The position numbers and the translations under genes were made by a program. DNA of 64,000 nucleotides from Psychrobacillus vulpis (GTDB taxonomy: Bacteria; Bacillota; Bacilli; Bacillales_A; Planococcaceae). The first letter of the stretch is position 1, and the number at the start of each line of letters is the position of its first letter. Under the pieces are notes generated by a model. That model worked only from the letters and a program-made list of their open reading frames with translations, was not told where the DNA came from and searched no databases. The stretch covers positions 294 through 64,293 of the forward strand of contig NZ_VDGI01000004.1 in NCBI RefSeq assembly GCF_006861825.1, read 5' to 3'. Below are positions 44,338-52,729 of this stretch, in pieces.

Positions 44338-44853
44338 ATGAATCCGGAAAAACTAAAAGTAGTTCAAGAGTTCCTAAAATGTCCTGCAAACAGAGCACTT
44401 CTTGAAGAGTATCATGCTACTAATTCAGAAGAAATAAAATTAATAATTGATAATAAATTTAAGAAATTTTATCAAAACTTTAGAATTTTATCCTATCTAA
44501 TAAAGGTAGTGCACTATGAAAGTAAACATTTTGATAGAAAAGTTCGCGATCATAGAAATCGGTACCAACTTACCCTTACGGATAATATAGATATTTCCCC
44601 AATTTACTACGAGAAATCTTTTTCAGATTCACTTGGTCTATCTGAAGATATTTTGGACCATATATCAAACGATAAACTATTTAATTGTTTAAGAAATCTT
44701 ACAGGTAGGCAAAAAGAAATACTTTCACTTGTTTTCGTTAGGCAAATGACTGATAAAGAAATTGGTCAGTATTTAGGTATTACACCTCAAGCAGTCTCAA
44801 AGACAAGAAGAAATGTAATTAAATATATAAGAAAGGAGCTTACTTATGATTGA
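44338..44853 (+). CDS. SigO-like RNA polymerase sigma factor
   Basis: This 171-aa protein has a clear C-terminal sigma region 4 (LRNLTGRQKEILSLVFVRQM, DKEIGQYLGITPQAVSKTRR; about 115-168). The N-terminal part is only weakly region-2-like (KFYQNFRILSYLIKVVHYES). This resembles B. subtilis SigO (YvrI), which needs the small co-factor RsoA to supply region 2. The ATG follows GTGGAGGAG. The next two genes are YvrJ and an RsoA-like protein, in line with the sigO-rsoA-yvrJ locus. The target promoters are unknown. Confidence 0.82.
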   Translation: MNPEKLKVVQEFLKCPANRALLEEYHATNSEEIKLIIDNKFKKFYQNFRILSYLIKVVHYESKHFDRKVRDHRNRYQLTLTDNIDISPIYYEKSFSDSLGLSEDILDHISNDKLFNCLRNLTGRQKEILSLVFVRQMTDKEIGQYLGITPQAVSKTRRNVIKYIRKELTYD

Positions 44854-45019
44854 TGCAGGGAACATCGTACAATTAATTGGCAACTTTGGATTTCCAATTG
44901 TAGTTACCATTTATCTATTGCATCGTTTTGAGAATAAAATAGACTCCATTGTAAACGCCATTCATAGTATGGAAAACTCGGTGAACAACACAGTAGAAAA
45001 AAAGAAAGGAGGAAAATAA
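44846..45019 (+). CDS. yvrJ: YvrJ family small membrane protein
   Basis: This 57-aa protein overlaps the sigma-factor stop by eight bases, with an AGAAAGGAG SD. It has the YvrJ signature, a single membrane helix starting at the N-terminus (NIVQLIGNFGFPIVVTIYLL) followed by an amphipathic segment (RFENKIDSIVNAIHSMENSV). YvrJ proteins accompany SigO/RsoA-type sigma systems in bacilli, and similar small holin-like proteins occur in phages. Its role is unknown; membrane tethering or signal input is conceivable. Confidence 0.8.
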   Translation: MIDAGNIVQLIGNFGFPIVVTIYLLHRFENKIDSIVNAIHSMENSVNNTVEKKKGGK

Positions 45020-45020
45020 A

Positions 45021-45218
45021 GTGGACGAATATGATATCCTGTCAATTTTGAAACAACTAGAACCAAAGCTGAAGAGTGTATTATTTCAAACAAGCGATGA
45101 CTACCGTGAAGACCTCGAACAAGATTTAATAGAGCGTATTATTAAAATCATTAAAAATAATATTAATCACGACTGTCCAGGATTTTTTGACTTTTTAGGT
45201 GAAGAACTGTTTGTTTAG
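45021..45218 (+). CDS. Small RsoA-like co-sigma protein
   Basis: A 65-aa protein with a GTG start one base after the yvrJ stop and an AAAGGAGG SD in yvrJ's last codons. The central stretch KSVLFQTSDDYREDLEQDLI is like the start of sigma region 2 in RsoA and ECF-like factors, where the REDLEQE motif helps bind the RNA polymerase beta' clamp. With the region-4 protein at 44338 it would make a two-subunit sigma factor. The identity is inferred from motif, size and position. Confidence 0.6.
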   Translation: MDEYDILSILKQLEPKLKSVLFQTSDDYREDLEQDLIERIIKIIKNNINHDCPGFFDFLGEELFV

Positions 45219-45285
45219 TTAAACTGGTCTACTTTATGAAGGGGTGAACATTCTATTAATAGAATAACAATTACATTATTGGAAA

Positions 45286-45318
45286 TAACCCCATCTGTAT
45301 GTAGATGGGGTTAATTTG
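45286..45318 (+). terminator. Terminator of sigma operon
   Basis: TAACCCCATCT (45286-45296) pairs with AGATGGGGTTA (45303-45313), followed by a T-rich stretch. Confidence 0.75.
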
Positions 45319-45384
45319 TTTATTATCGTACTTTCGTTTCATTAACGAGATGTACTATCTATTATCAGTTGGGCTGTTGCGCAC

Positions 45385-46026
45385 TCAAGTAGTAAAATGA
45401 GTAACCAAGGCATTTAATGGATTAATAATAATTGTTGAAGTCTCATTCTCTACATTTGTAGATGCTTGTACCATTGATAATTGGGCAACGGAGATCACTT
45501 TCTTTCCGTCCTTAATAGCATTTTTCAAGGACTTGGAAACTTCTTGATTGTATTCTTCTTTTAGTCCTCGCATTAACAATTCAAATGCATTATCAATAAC
45601 AAAAGCTTCCACATCTAATTCTTTTTGATGAGATTTGGCATACTGATGCAGTCGCTCCATTGTACCTGAAACAGTTGCAGCATTTGTAAAAAAAATCACC
45701 TGAGAATCCTTTATATTACAAATTACTTCAAAAAAAGGCTCATCAATTTTTATTATCGGGATGGATTCCGAAAGTTGACTATCGTTTAATAAAGCAATGT
45801 AGTTCGTACAAGTGATAAGAATTGCATCTATATTACTTTTGGCAATCCATTCAATTTGTTCGTTAACCTTATTTTGAGCTTCGAATTTCTGTAGTCTTCC
45901 ATCACTTGTTAAAAGGTTCATTAATCCAGGATCTACAAAATGAATTAATTCAATCTGATCTGATGAAAGGGCACTTTCTATGTAATCAATATTCGAATAA
46001 TGTGCGTGTAAGCATGCTAACTTCAT
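45385..46026 (-). CDS. Asp/Glu racemase-like protein
   Basis: This 213-aa protein has the racemase superfamily fold pattern. ILITCTNYIAL (about 69-79) corresponds to the first catalytic Cys motif (usually TCNT), and GTMERLHQYAK, VISVAQLSM and an INPLNALV ending follow. The second catalytic Cys is not evident, so it may be a non-racemising member. The ATG follows GGAGAGATTAA and is 17 bases after the HD gene, in one operon. The substrate is unknown. Confidence 0.65.
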   Translation of the reverse strand: MKLACLHAHYSNIDYIESALSSDQIELIHFVDPGLMNLLTSDGRLQKFEAQNKVNEQIEWIAKSNIDAILITCTNYIALLNDSQLSESIPIIKIDEPFFEVICNIKDSQVIFFTNAATVSGTMERLHQYAKSHQKELDVEAFVIDNAFELLMRGLKEEYNQEVSKSLKNAIKDGKKVISVAQLSMVQASTNVENETSTIIINPLNALVTHFTT

Positions 46027-46043
46027 TTAATCTCTCCAATTAA

Positions 46044-46685
46044 TTAATATTCTATATTTGTATAGATTGTTTTTTCCACACCTGGAAGGAGCGAATAAAT
46101 ACTCATATCAATTAATGATTCTATCTCTTTTTTTATCTTATAAAAACCCTTCCAGCGGATCGCAGTATATGAATTAGTCCCATGTCTTAAACCAACTGAA
46201 ATAAGACGTTTTTCAAGTGTCGTAAATCCGTTTTCATCAGCTAAAGCATCGCACAATGTGATTACCTTATTGTAAATATCGTATTTAGCGTTCTCCTTTA
46301 ATACTTGTACTAGCTTTTCTTTCATAAATGGTGGGACATATTCCCATTCAGCAGAGTTTTCTATATGGTTATTTTCACAAGGAAAAGAATGTGTCACACA
46401 TATAATAGCATTCCCTTTAAAGCCAAGTTCATCCAAGTAAACATAACCGTCATATGAGTGTATAACAGATTTGGTAAATCCCTTGTACCTACCTATATCA
46501 TGTAAAAGTCCCGCATTATAAGCAATGTCACAATCCAGATTAAACCCTCTAATCTTTAGTTCTAACATGATGTTTTCAGCAGCTTTTGCTACATTCAGTG
46601 AATGTTTATACCAAGGGCCAGGGTTTTGTTGGTAAGCATGCTCCAATAATTCTTTTGCATACGTTCTATCCGTTATATAATTCAT
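46044..46685 (-). CDS. HD domain phosphohydrolase
   Basis: This 213-aa protein carries an HD metal site: HSLNVAKAAENIM, then NAGLLHDIGRYKG (about 56-68) with the HD pair, a third histidine region HSYDGYVYLDELGF, and DALADENG. It is similar in size to metal-dependent nucleotide or sugar phosphohydrolases. Its start overlaps the HAD gene stop by four bases. The operon HAD-HD-racemase-like suggests a small metabolite salvage or damage-repair path, which is inferred. Confidence 0.8.
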   Translation of the reverse strand: MNYITDRTYAKELLEHAYQQNPGPWYKHSLNVAKAAENIMLELKIRGFNLDCDIAYNAGLLHDIGRYKGFTKSVIHSYDGYVYLDELGFKGNAIICVTHSFPCENNHIENSAEWEYVPPFMKEKLVQVLKENAKYDIYNKVITLCDALADENGFTTLEKRLISVGLRHGTNSYTAIRWKGFYKIKKEIESLIDMSIYSLLPGVEKTIYTNIEY

Positions 46686-47338
46686 ATGCCAAAATGAAGT
46701 GTGGTTTCAGTTAGCACTTGTTTAAATTGTTTTATTTCCTTCATTATTAAATTCGGCTTTGTAATAAAATCAAGCGTTTGATAATCTGCTAACCAATGTA
46801 CTCCAATCGTATAAACATCGGCACGAACTCCCGCTAGTATATCTGCCTCACTGTCCCCTACAAATATTGCTTCATCTTTTTGTACATCTAAAAGAGCTAA
46901 TGCCTTTATTATTCCCTCTGGATGGGGTTTCGGATCTATTACATCATCCCCAGTTATTATTACATCAAACAGATCTTCCATATCCAGAGCTTTCAACGAG
47001 ATATCTAAGCTTCTTTTTGCCTTTCCTGTAACAATCCCGAGCTTAATACCTTTTTCTTTTATATATCTTAATAAATCATCAATATCGCTATTTCTTTCAA
47101 CTAATTGTTTATGTTTTTCAAAATACTTTTCATAATACATTTCGATTGCTTGTTCTTTGTTTAGATCTAGAAGATTCTCTCTAATTATCCCTGTCTCCGA
47201 AGGACCAAACATGGCTTTTATATCTTCAGAAGTAAGGTCTTTATTATCGTATTGTTTAAAAACATGTTGAAATGCGTAATAACAAATAGGTAAAGTATTA
47301 GCAAGAGTGCCGTCAAAGTCAAAAATTATAGCTTTCAT
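46682..47338 (-). CDS. HAD hydrolase, phosphoglycolate phosphatase-like
   Basis: This 218-aa phosphatase has motif I IFDFDGTLANT (residues 4-14), motif II VTGKA (about 104-108), the Lys in DVIDPKPHPEG and motif IV FVGDSEADILAG. The C1 helical cap (about 15-90) is typical of PGP/beta-phosphoglucomutase-type HADs. The ATG follows TTTGGAGG. It is the first gene of the HAD-HD-racemase-like operon. The substrate is unassigned. Confidence 0.88.
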   Translation of the reverse strand: MKAIIFDFDGTLANTLPICYYAFQHVFKQYDNKDLTSEDIKAMFGPSETGIIRENLLDLNKEQAIEMYYEKYFEKHKQLVERNSDIDDLLRYIKEKGIKLGIVTGKAKRSLDISLKALDMEDLFDVIITGDDVIDPKPHPEGIIKALALLDVQKDEAIFVGDSEADILAGVRADVYTIGVHWLADYQTLDFITKPNLIMKEIKQFKQVLTETTLHFGI

Positions 47339-47455
47339 AGAGTACCTCCAAATATCGTAATATATATATTCCTAATTTTACTAAAATTTTATATTTTATC
47401 ATACTATGTATTTAACAATAAGCTATTGGCATAATGATTCGAAAATTATTAGATA

Positions 47456-48346
47456 CTATATAAGTACTTTATTTATTGCTTCTATCAAAATGTCAGGTCT
47501 ATCAAGATAAATAGAATGAGTAGATTGTTTTGCAAAAATTAACTCGCTATTTTGGGACAGATTACATTGTTTCCTAATAAGTTCTTGCCAAGTTTTCTCA
47601 AATAATCTTATCTCCCACTCTGGTAACCCTTCTTCAATCCCAATTTCGATATTATAGTCCTTATCACGCCCAATAACCACGAGGGGAATATCATTGATTC
47701 CACCTAATCTCTTTATAATCTGCGCATCCTTCTTCCAGTTTTCCACTTCAGCCTTCATTGTTTTATATAATTCAGGTTTCAGTTGAAATTCGATTAAGTG
47801 TTGTTGAACATCATGTCGTAGCAGTTTTTGCTTTTTCGTAAGTGTAGGATTAATTATTTTTCTTAATTCTTCCTTAGTAAGTAAAGAATAACTCATACAT
47901 TTCCGAATCCATTCCTCATCTGATGATTCTTCATTTATTATTGGTAAATCTAGCATATCTAACATCTCTAAATCCTCTGAAGTAGAATCTACTAAGACTA
48001 GTCCTCTTACTTTTTGAGGATACATTTTCACAAAATGCTGTGCACACAATCCACCATACGAATGGCCTACCATTAATACTGGTTCCTCAATTTCCAGTAA
48101 TTTTAACAATATATTAGTTTCTTCGACTGTTTGAATTGTGTTACGTTCCCTTTCACTGACTTCACTTTCTCCAAGTCCAGGTCTATGAAACATGATAACT
48201 CTATTAGTATCACTAATAGATTCTGTTACCTCGTACCATTCTTCAAAAGAACAACCCATTCCGGTTAGTATAACTATAGGTGTACCTTTTTTTCCTTTAA
48301 GTACAAACTCGAATCGCTTATTATTAATCATAACAAATTGATGCAT
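47456..48346 (-). CDS. Alpha/beta hydrolase
   Basis: This 296-aa serine hydrolase has the nucleophile elbow VGHSYGGL (about 92-99), an oxyanion strand GTPIVILTGMGCSFEEW, an acid near VVIGRDKDYN and a C-terminal catalytic His in AKQSTHSIYLDRPD. It is a typical alpha/beta fold with a helical cap at about 130-210. The ATG has an AAGGATG SD. It is monocistronic. The substrate, an ester or epoxide-like compound, is unknown. Confidence 0.85.
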   Translation of the reverse strand: MHQFVMINNKRFEFVLKGKKGTPIVILTGMGCSFEEWYEVTESISDTNRVIMFHRPGLGESEVSERERNTIQTVEETNILLKLLEIEEPVLMVGHSYGGLCAQHFVKMYPQKVRGLVLVDSTSEDLEMLDMLDLPIINEESSDEEWIRKCMSYSLLTKEELRKIINPTLTKKQKLLRHDVQQHLIEFQLKPELYKTMKAEVENWKKDAQIIKRLGGINDIPLVVIGRDKDYNIEIGIEEGLPEWEIRLFEKTWQELIRKQCNLSQNSELIFAKQSTHSIYLDRPDILIEAINKVLI

Positions 48347-48498
48347 AGTTAACTCATCCTTGCTTCAGTAATATGGGGAAAAAGGGTGTATGTAAAAAAT
48401 GAAATAATAATCCACTACATATATATACGATATCATTCCTATAAAATCCTTCACTAGTGTTGTTTTGAGTCAATCAATATAGTGGGAAAACTTAATCA

Positions 48499-48528
48499 TT
48501 GGTCAAAATGAAGTAATATTAATATAAA
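48499..48528 (+). promoter_or_regulatory. Promoter of the M-box transcript
   Basis: TTGGTC (48499-48504) and TATAAA (48523-48528) lie 18 bp apart, about 50 bp before the conserved M-box core. Confidence 0.5.
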
Positions 48529-48574
48529 CCGTTGACTTCTTCAGGATATTCCATTAGAGTGGTTTTGCAAACTA

Positions 48575-48740
48575 AATATCCTCGTTAGGTGAGGCTCCTG
48601 TGTAGGAGATATGCTACTGCACAAAAATGTCGAAAGACGCCAATGGGTCAACAGAAACTATCGACATAAGGTGGTTTTTAATGTAGCTGGCGTTGTCCTA
48701 TGCCACACAGTGCTAAAGCTCTACGAATGGAGGAACAGAT
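48575..48740 (+). ncRNA. M-box (ykoK) magnesium riboswitch
   Basis: The conserved M-box sequences are present in order: CGTTAGGTGAGGCTCCTG, GATATGCTACTGCAC, AATGTCGAAAGACGCCAATG, GGTCAACAGAAA, ATCGACATAAGGTG, GCTGGCGTTGTCCTATGCCA and GTGCTAAAGCTCTACGAATG. High magnesium should favour the terminator at 48790 and shut off mgtE expression. Confidence 0.95.
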
Positions 48741-48789
48741 TTTCTGTAATATTTTTGGCATGCAGAGTAATGTATATATACCGTATCTA

Positions 48790-48820
48790 ACACCTTCATT
48801 TGTAATGAAGGTGTTTTTCA
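48790..48820 (+). terminator. M-box expression-platform terminator
   Basis: ACACCTTCATT (48790-48800) pairs with AATGAAGGTGT (48804-48814) and runs into TTTT. It is the regulated terminator of the M-box. Confidence 0.85.
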
Positions 48821-48842
48821 TTTTTTTGGGAGGTGAGGAGTA

Positions 48843-48917
48843 ATGGATAACTATTCAGAACCCGACTCGAAGCATAAATTCCAAGTAAGTACAAAGATTA
48901 AGAAAGGGGAATTTTAA
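48843..48917 (+). CDS. Putative 24-aa leader peptide before mgtE
   Basis: An ATG with a very strong GGGAGGTGAGG SD three bases upstream starts the frame MDNYSEPDSKHK..., which ends KIKKGEF then TAA. It lies after the M-box terminator and before an SD-sequestering hairpin of mgtE, so it is only made when the riboswitch lets transcription pass. It is polar and rich in Lys and Ser, and no homologue is recognised. Confidence 0.45.
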   Translation: MDNYSEPDSKHKFQVSTKIKKGEF

Positions 48918-48964
48918 AATATTTTTCTTGCTCTTGTCATTTCATTTGCGAAAAATATTTTTTT

Positions 48965-48981
48965 ACTCCTCGAAAAGGAGT
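48965..48981 (+). promoter_or_regulatory. Hairpin covering the mgtE ribosome-binding site
   Basis: ACTCCT (48965-48970) pairs with AGGAGT (48976-48981) across a 5-nt loop and hides the AAGGAG SD of the ATG at 48989. Confidence 0.55.
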
Positions 48982-48988
48982 GTCGAAA

Positions 48989-50347
48989 ATGATACAAGAC
49001 ATGACAGAAGACCAAATAACTCTTCAAATTATAAAAGCATTAAAAGAAGGAAAAAATAAAGAATTTCAAGAAATGTTAGCTGAACTCCAACCTTATGATA
49101 CTGCAAGAATTTTTGAGTGCCTTCCAGAAAAACATCATACACGATTTTTGATATTCCTTACTCCAGAACAAATCGCTGAGTTAATTCAAGAACTTGAAAA
49201 AGCACATCAATTAATAATTCTTACTAAGTTAGGAATTGAAAAATCAGGTCAAATAATGGATTTAATGGATAACGATGACCTAGCTTAATTGTTACAAAAC
49301 CTATCACCTAATAAAATTGAAGAACTTCTTTCATCTATGAAACAAGAGGAATCTAAAATTGTTCAAAATATTATGAACTATCCTCCTGAGACAGCGGGAA
49401 GAATAATGACAAACCGTTTTGTATGGATTCCACAACACTATACGGTACGTGAAACAGTAGATAAACTTAAAATATTTGCAGAGTTCTCGGAATCGATTAA
49501 CTATCTATACGTAATTGATAATGATAAAAAATTAGTTGGTGTTGTCTCCTATCGAGATTTGATAATCAGTGATGAATACGAAAAAATTCAAGATATAATG
49601 TATAGTCGCGTTATATCAGTTTCTGCATATGCTGATCAAGAAGAAGTAGCTCGTGTTATTGAGCGTTATGATTTTCTATCCATTCCTGTTATAGAAAGTA
49701 ATAGTGAGTTAGTAGGAATTGTAACGGTTGATGATATTATTGATGTTGTCATTAGGGAAGCAAACGAAGACATTGAAAAACTTTCTGCATCTGGTAAAGC
49801 TATTGATTTTGATACTAAGGCACACGTGGCAGCATATCGCCGACTTCCTTGGCTTATTTTACTTTTGTTTATCGGATTAGTATCTGGAACTATTATCAGT
49901 GGTTTTTCTGAAACATTGTCCAATGTGGTTGCACTTGCTTTCTTTATGCCAATGGTTTCAGGTATGACTGGAAATACTGGCACTCAATCTTTAGCTGTTG
50001 TTGTAAGAGGTTTAATTAGTAATGATACAGATAATAATGTCGTTTTTAAGCTTATTCTTCGAGAATTAAAAGTGGGATTAATAATAGGAATTACATGTGG
50101 AATATTAATATCTATTATTGCTTTTGTATGGCAAGGAAAACATGTTCTTGGTTTTGTAGTTGGAAGCTCATTATTTATTACTCTAATTATCGGGACTTTA
50201 GCAGGAACCATCATTCCTCTAATTTTATATAAACTTAAGATCGATCCAGCAGTGGCTTCTGGTCCATTAATTACTACAGTAAATGATATATTATCATTGC
50301 TTATTTACTTTGGTATTGCAACAATGTTTATTTCAAAACTGATGTAG
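48989..50347 (+). pseudogene. mgtE: mgtE magnesium transporter gene with a nonsense codon
   Basis: The frame encodes MgtE of about 452 residues but is cut by TAA at 49286-49288, codon 100 from the ATG at 48989. Before it lies the N-terminal MgtE helical domain (AELQPYDTARIFECLPEK). After it, in the same frame, come the rest of that domain, two CBS domains (FVWIPQHYTVRETVDKL; SVSAYADQEEVARVIERYDF) and five membrane helices with the pore motif GNTGTQSLAVVVRG. The local sequence DDLA-stop-LLQNLSP suggests GAA or CAA changed to TAA. Without suppression no full transporter is made; the TTG after the stop has no SD. The M-box is intact, so the change looks recent, or it is a base-call error. Confidence 0.85.
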
Positions 50348-50398
50348 ATACCAAGACCAACTTCAATTTTACTTGGTACCCAATTAGAATTATTAGTT

Positions 50399-50446
50399 AA
50401 AGAGCGTGTTTTGATTTTACATTTCAAAACACGCTCTTTTCTTTTT
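50399..50446 (+). terminator. Terminator of mgtE
   Basis: A perfect 16-bp stem (50399-50414 with 50424-50439) is followed by a T-rich tail. Confidence 0.85.
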
Positions 50447-50483
50447 TTCGATATTACAATTATGCCCAGTTCCAGCGTGCGTG

Positions 50484-50713
50484 GAGGCCACTGAAAAACT
50501 CTATTTAATATTTTTGTAGGAACTATTTGCTTAATTTATTTAAGAGAATTTAGCGCGACGCATGAGACTCCTGCGGGAAAGCGAGACAGACGAGACCCCG
50601 CACGAAGGAGGAGGCTCGTCGCTCGCCCGCGGAAAGCGAATGCCAAAGCGATAAATTCTCTTAACGACTATTTGATAGAAAATTTATTAGAATAATACTT
50701 TTTCAGTGGCCTC
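50484..50713. mobile_element. Transposase-less element A (230 bp, 9-bp target duplication)
   Basis: Perfect terminal inverted repeats GAGGCCACTGAAAAA/TTTTTCAGTGGCCTC bound the element. The 9-bp direct repeat GCGTGCGTG lies on both sides (50475-50483, 50714-50722). The interior has AAGAGAATTTA arms around a GC-rich core (GACTCCTGCGGGAAAGCGAG...CGCCCGCGGAAAGCG) and no frame. It matches element 62897-63136 in the opposite orientation over nearly its whole length, so both are copies of one MITE-like family mobilised in trans. Confidence 0.85.
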
Positions 50714-50915
50714 GCGTGCGTGCAAACGAGGCCAAATAAATATTTTTTTGATAAATTCCTGACTCTAGGGGCGGATTTTTTTATATCCTGAATTCCTATG
50801 AGATGTTGCTGATACTTATGGAGAAACAACATAGAATCACCCAGACATTTTCCAATTGTCTTACCATTACTTTATATCCATGCCGTTATATCGATGTCTC
50901 CTTCGGCATTGTCAC

Positions 50916-51788
50916 TTATTTTTGAACCACGAAGTTCTCCATATATCGATAAATTGCATGAGCTACCCCATTTTCATTATTTTTTAGAGTTGTCGTTGTA
51001 CAAACAGCTTTTATGACATCTTTCGCATTTCCCATCGCTACGCTGTATCCAACTTTTTGGAACATGGATAAATCATTGTTACTGTCCCCGATTGCCATAG
51101 CCTGATCTAAGGAGCCATTCATCAAGAAAGCTAATTTTTCAAGGGCCATTCCTTTTGAAGCTCTTTTACTAGTAATTTCAATGTTATGATCAGCAGATGA
51201 AACAACCATCAACTCATCAAACTTTTTGAATTGGTTCCATGCTTCCTCTAGTTTCTTTTTATCAAAAGAACATGCTAAAATGTTATAGAATTCTTCTTTC
51301 TGTTTTAAGATATCTTGATAGTTTTCAACTAAAACATATCCAAACTGGTCAAATTGCCTTTCCGCTACTTCAACTAATTCTTTCATATCTGAATTCAAAT
51401 CTTCGCTTTTCAAGTTTTTAATCTCATCAGAGAATTGTTCTCTTCTCTTATTAAGAGTATAAATGGCTTTCTCAGTAAACACTTCGTAATAATAATTACG
51501 TTCATCTAACCATTGGAGAATAGATTGGACACGATCTTTAGTTAACGTAATAGAAGAAATGCACTTTGCGCTTTTTGAATGAATGGTTGCACCATTTGTC
51601 CCGATTACAAATGGGGAAATCCCGGCCTTTTCACAAATTGTTTGAACGTCAAAATAAGCCCGTCCTGTTGAAATAACTACTTCAAAGCCTCTATCTTGGG
51701 CATATTGAATCGCCTTTATATTTTCTTCACTAATTTCATTCTGGTCGTTTAATAATGTTCCGTCTAAATCTATCGCAATGAAACTCAT
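50916..51788 (-). CDS. Cof-type HAD phosphatase
   Basis: This 290-aa HAD-IIB phosphatase has motif I IDLDGTLLND (7-16), motif II STGRAYFD, the Lys in KRASKGMAL and motif IV IGDSNNDLSMF. The C2 cap occupies the middle. It is the last gene of the binding-protein operon (gap 131 bp from the DeoR gene), so it may remove phosphate from the imported or released product. The ATG follows AAAAGGAG. Confidence 0.88.
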   Translation of the reverse strand: MSFIAIDLDGTLLNDQNEISEENIKAIQYAQDRGFEVVISTGRAYFDVQTICEKAGISPFVIGTNGATIHSKSAKCISSITLTKDRVQSILQWLDERNYYYEVFTEKAIYTLNKRREQFSDEIKNLKSEDLNSDMKELVEVAERQFDQFGYVLVENYQDILKQKEEFYNILACSFDKKKLEEAWNQFKKFDELMVVSSADHNIEITSKRASKGMALEKLAFLMNGSLDQAMAIGDSNNDLSMFQKVGYSVAMGNAKDVIKAVCTTTTLKNNENGVAHAIYRYMENFVVQK

Positions 51789-51919
51789 TCTATATAGCTC
51801 CTTTTCACATTCTATCTATTAAATTTTCTTTCTAGCTTTTTACATGCGCTATCAATAAAAGTTAATCAAAAAGAGAGAGAACACCCTCTTTCATCTCGAT
51901 ATGGACCTTTATGGAATGA

Positions 51920-52702
51920 CTATGCTTGAATCCAATTGACTTCCTCTAATTTCGAATGATTTCTCCATTCCTCTGGAAATGGTTGCTCGCAGACAATCAC
52001 ATCGACTTTATCTAGAGGACAAACTTTACAAAATGTGTCAACACCAATTTTAGAGTAATCCGTTAGCAATATAACTTGCTTTGATACCTCGACCATCTTG
52101 CGTGAAACTAATGTTTCATGTAAATGATAATTACTAACCCCACTTTGAATGGAAACACCCCCGGCTGAAATGAACGCTTTATCAATATTAAATTGATTTA
52201 ACATTTGTTCAGTGATACCGCCACTTATAGATTGATGCTTTGGTTCAATTTGTCCTCCTAGTAATAGGATTTGTCCTGTAAACTTATTTTGATTGAGCAT
52301 TTCGGTTAACACAAACGACACAGGAAGAGAATTAGTTAAAATCGTAATATCTTTTTTATTTTCAATACACTGCGCAAATTCAAGCATGGTTGTCCCTACA
52401 TCGATCGCAATCACATCTCCGTTAGAAATGAGTTCTGCTGCTTTTTTTGCAACCTTGACTTTCGCTTCTTGGTTTACCGTTGTACGCTGTGTAAATGGTG
52501 GCTCCTCAAATTCAAAGACTGTTTTAATCGCTCCACCGTACACCCTTTTTAAAAGTCCTTTTTCCTCTAATATCATCAAATCGCGTCGAATCGTTTCCTC
52601 TGAAACATTAAATTGATCAACTAATTCCATAACTTTTACTTTTCCCATTTTATTAAGTTCTTTTAAAATTTCATTCTTTCTTTCTTCTGGTAAAACAGAC
52701 AT
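51920..52702 (-). CDS. DeoR/GlpR family transcriptional regulator
   Basis: This 260-aa repressor has an N-terminal DeoR winged helix (ERKNEILKELNKMGKVKVME, FNVSEETIRRDLMILEEKGL, RVYGGAI; residues 6-58). The C-terminal DeoR sensor domain has IAIDVGTTMLEFAQ and LTDYSKIGVDTF, which bind phosphorylated sugars or polyols in the family. Inside an ABC-phosphodiesterase-HAD operon, it suggests that a phosphorylated intermediate is the inducer. Confidence 0.88.
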   Translation of the reverse strand: MSVLPEERKNEILKELNKMGKVKVMELVDQFNVSEETIRRDLMILEEKGLLKRVYGGAIKTVFEFEEPPFTQRTTVNQEAKVKVAKKAAELISNGDVIAIDVGTTMLEFAQCIENKKDITILTNSLPVSFVLTEMLNQNKFTGQILLLGGQIEPKHQSISGGITEQMLNQFNIDKAFISAGGVSIQSGVSNYHLHETLVSRKMVEVSKQVILLTDYSKIGVDTFCKVCPLDKVDVIVCEQPFPEEWRNHSKLEEVNWIQA

Positions 52703-52729
52703 ATTTCTTCCCCCGTGATCATTAATAAT

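Larger units (their letters stand above)
48347..48988. other. 642-bp leader region of mgtE
   Basis: This holds a promoter (48499-48528), the M-box riboswitch, its terminator, a 24-codon leader frame and an SD-sequestering hairpin before the mgtE start. Nothing else was recognised in 48347-48498. Confidence 0.8.
50348..50915. other. Intergenic region with terminator and inserted element
   Basis: It holds the mgtE terminator (50399-50446) and the 230-bp element 50484-50713 with its target duplications. No gene is seen in 50723-50915. Confidence 0.7.

Noticed and set aside
49289-50347. Second half of mgtE as a separate gene starting at TTG
   Set aside because: No SD precedes the TTG, and the frame is the direct continuation of the first half, so one interrupted gene is more likely.
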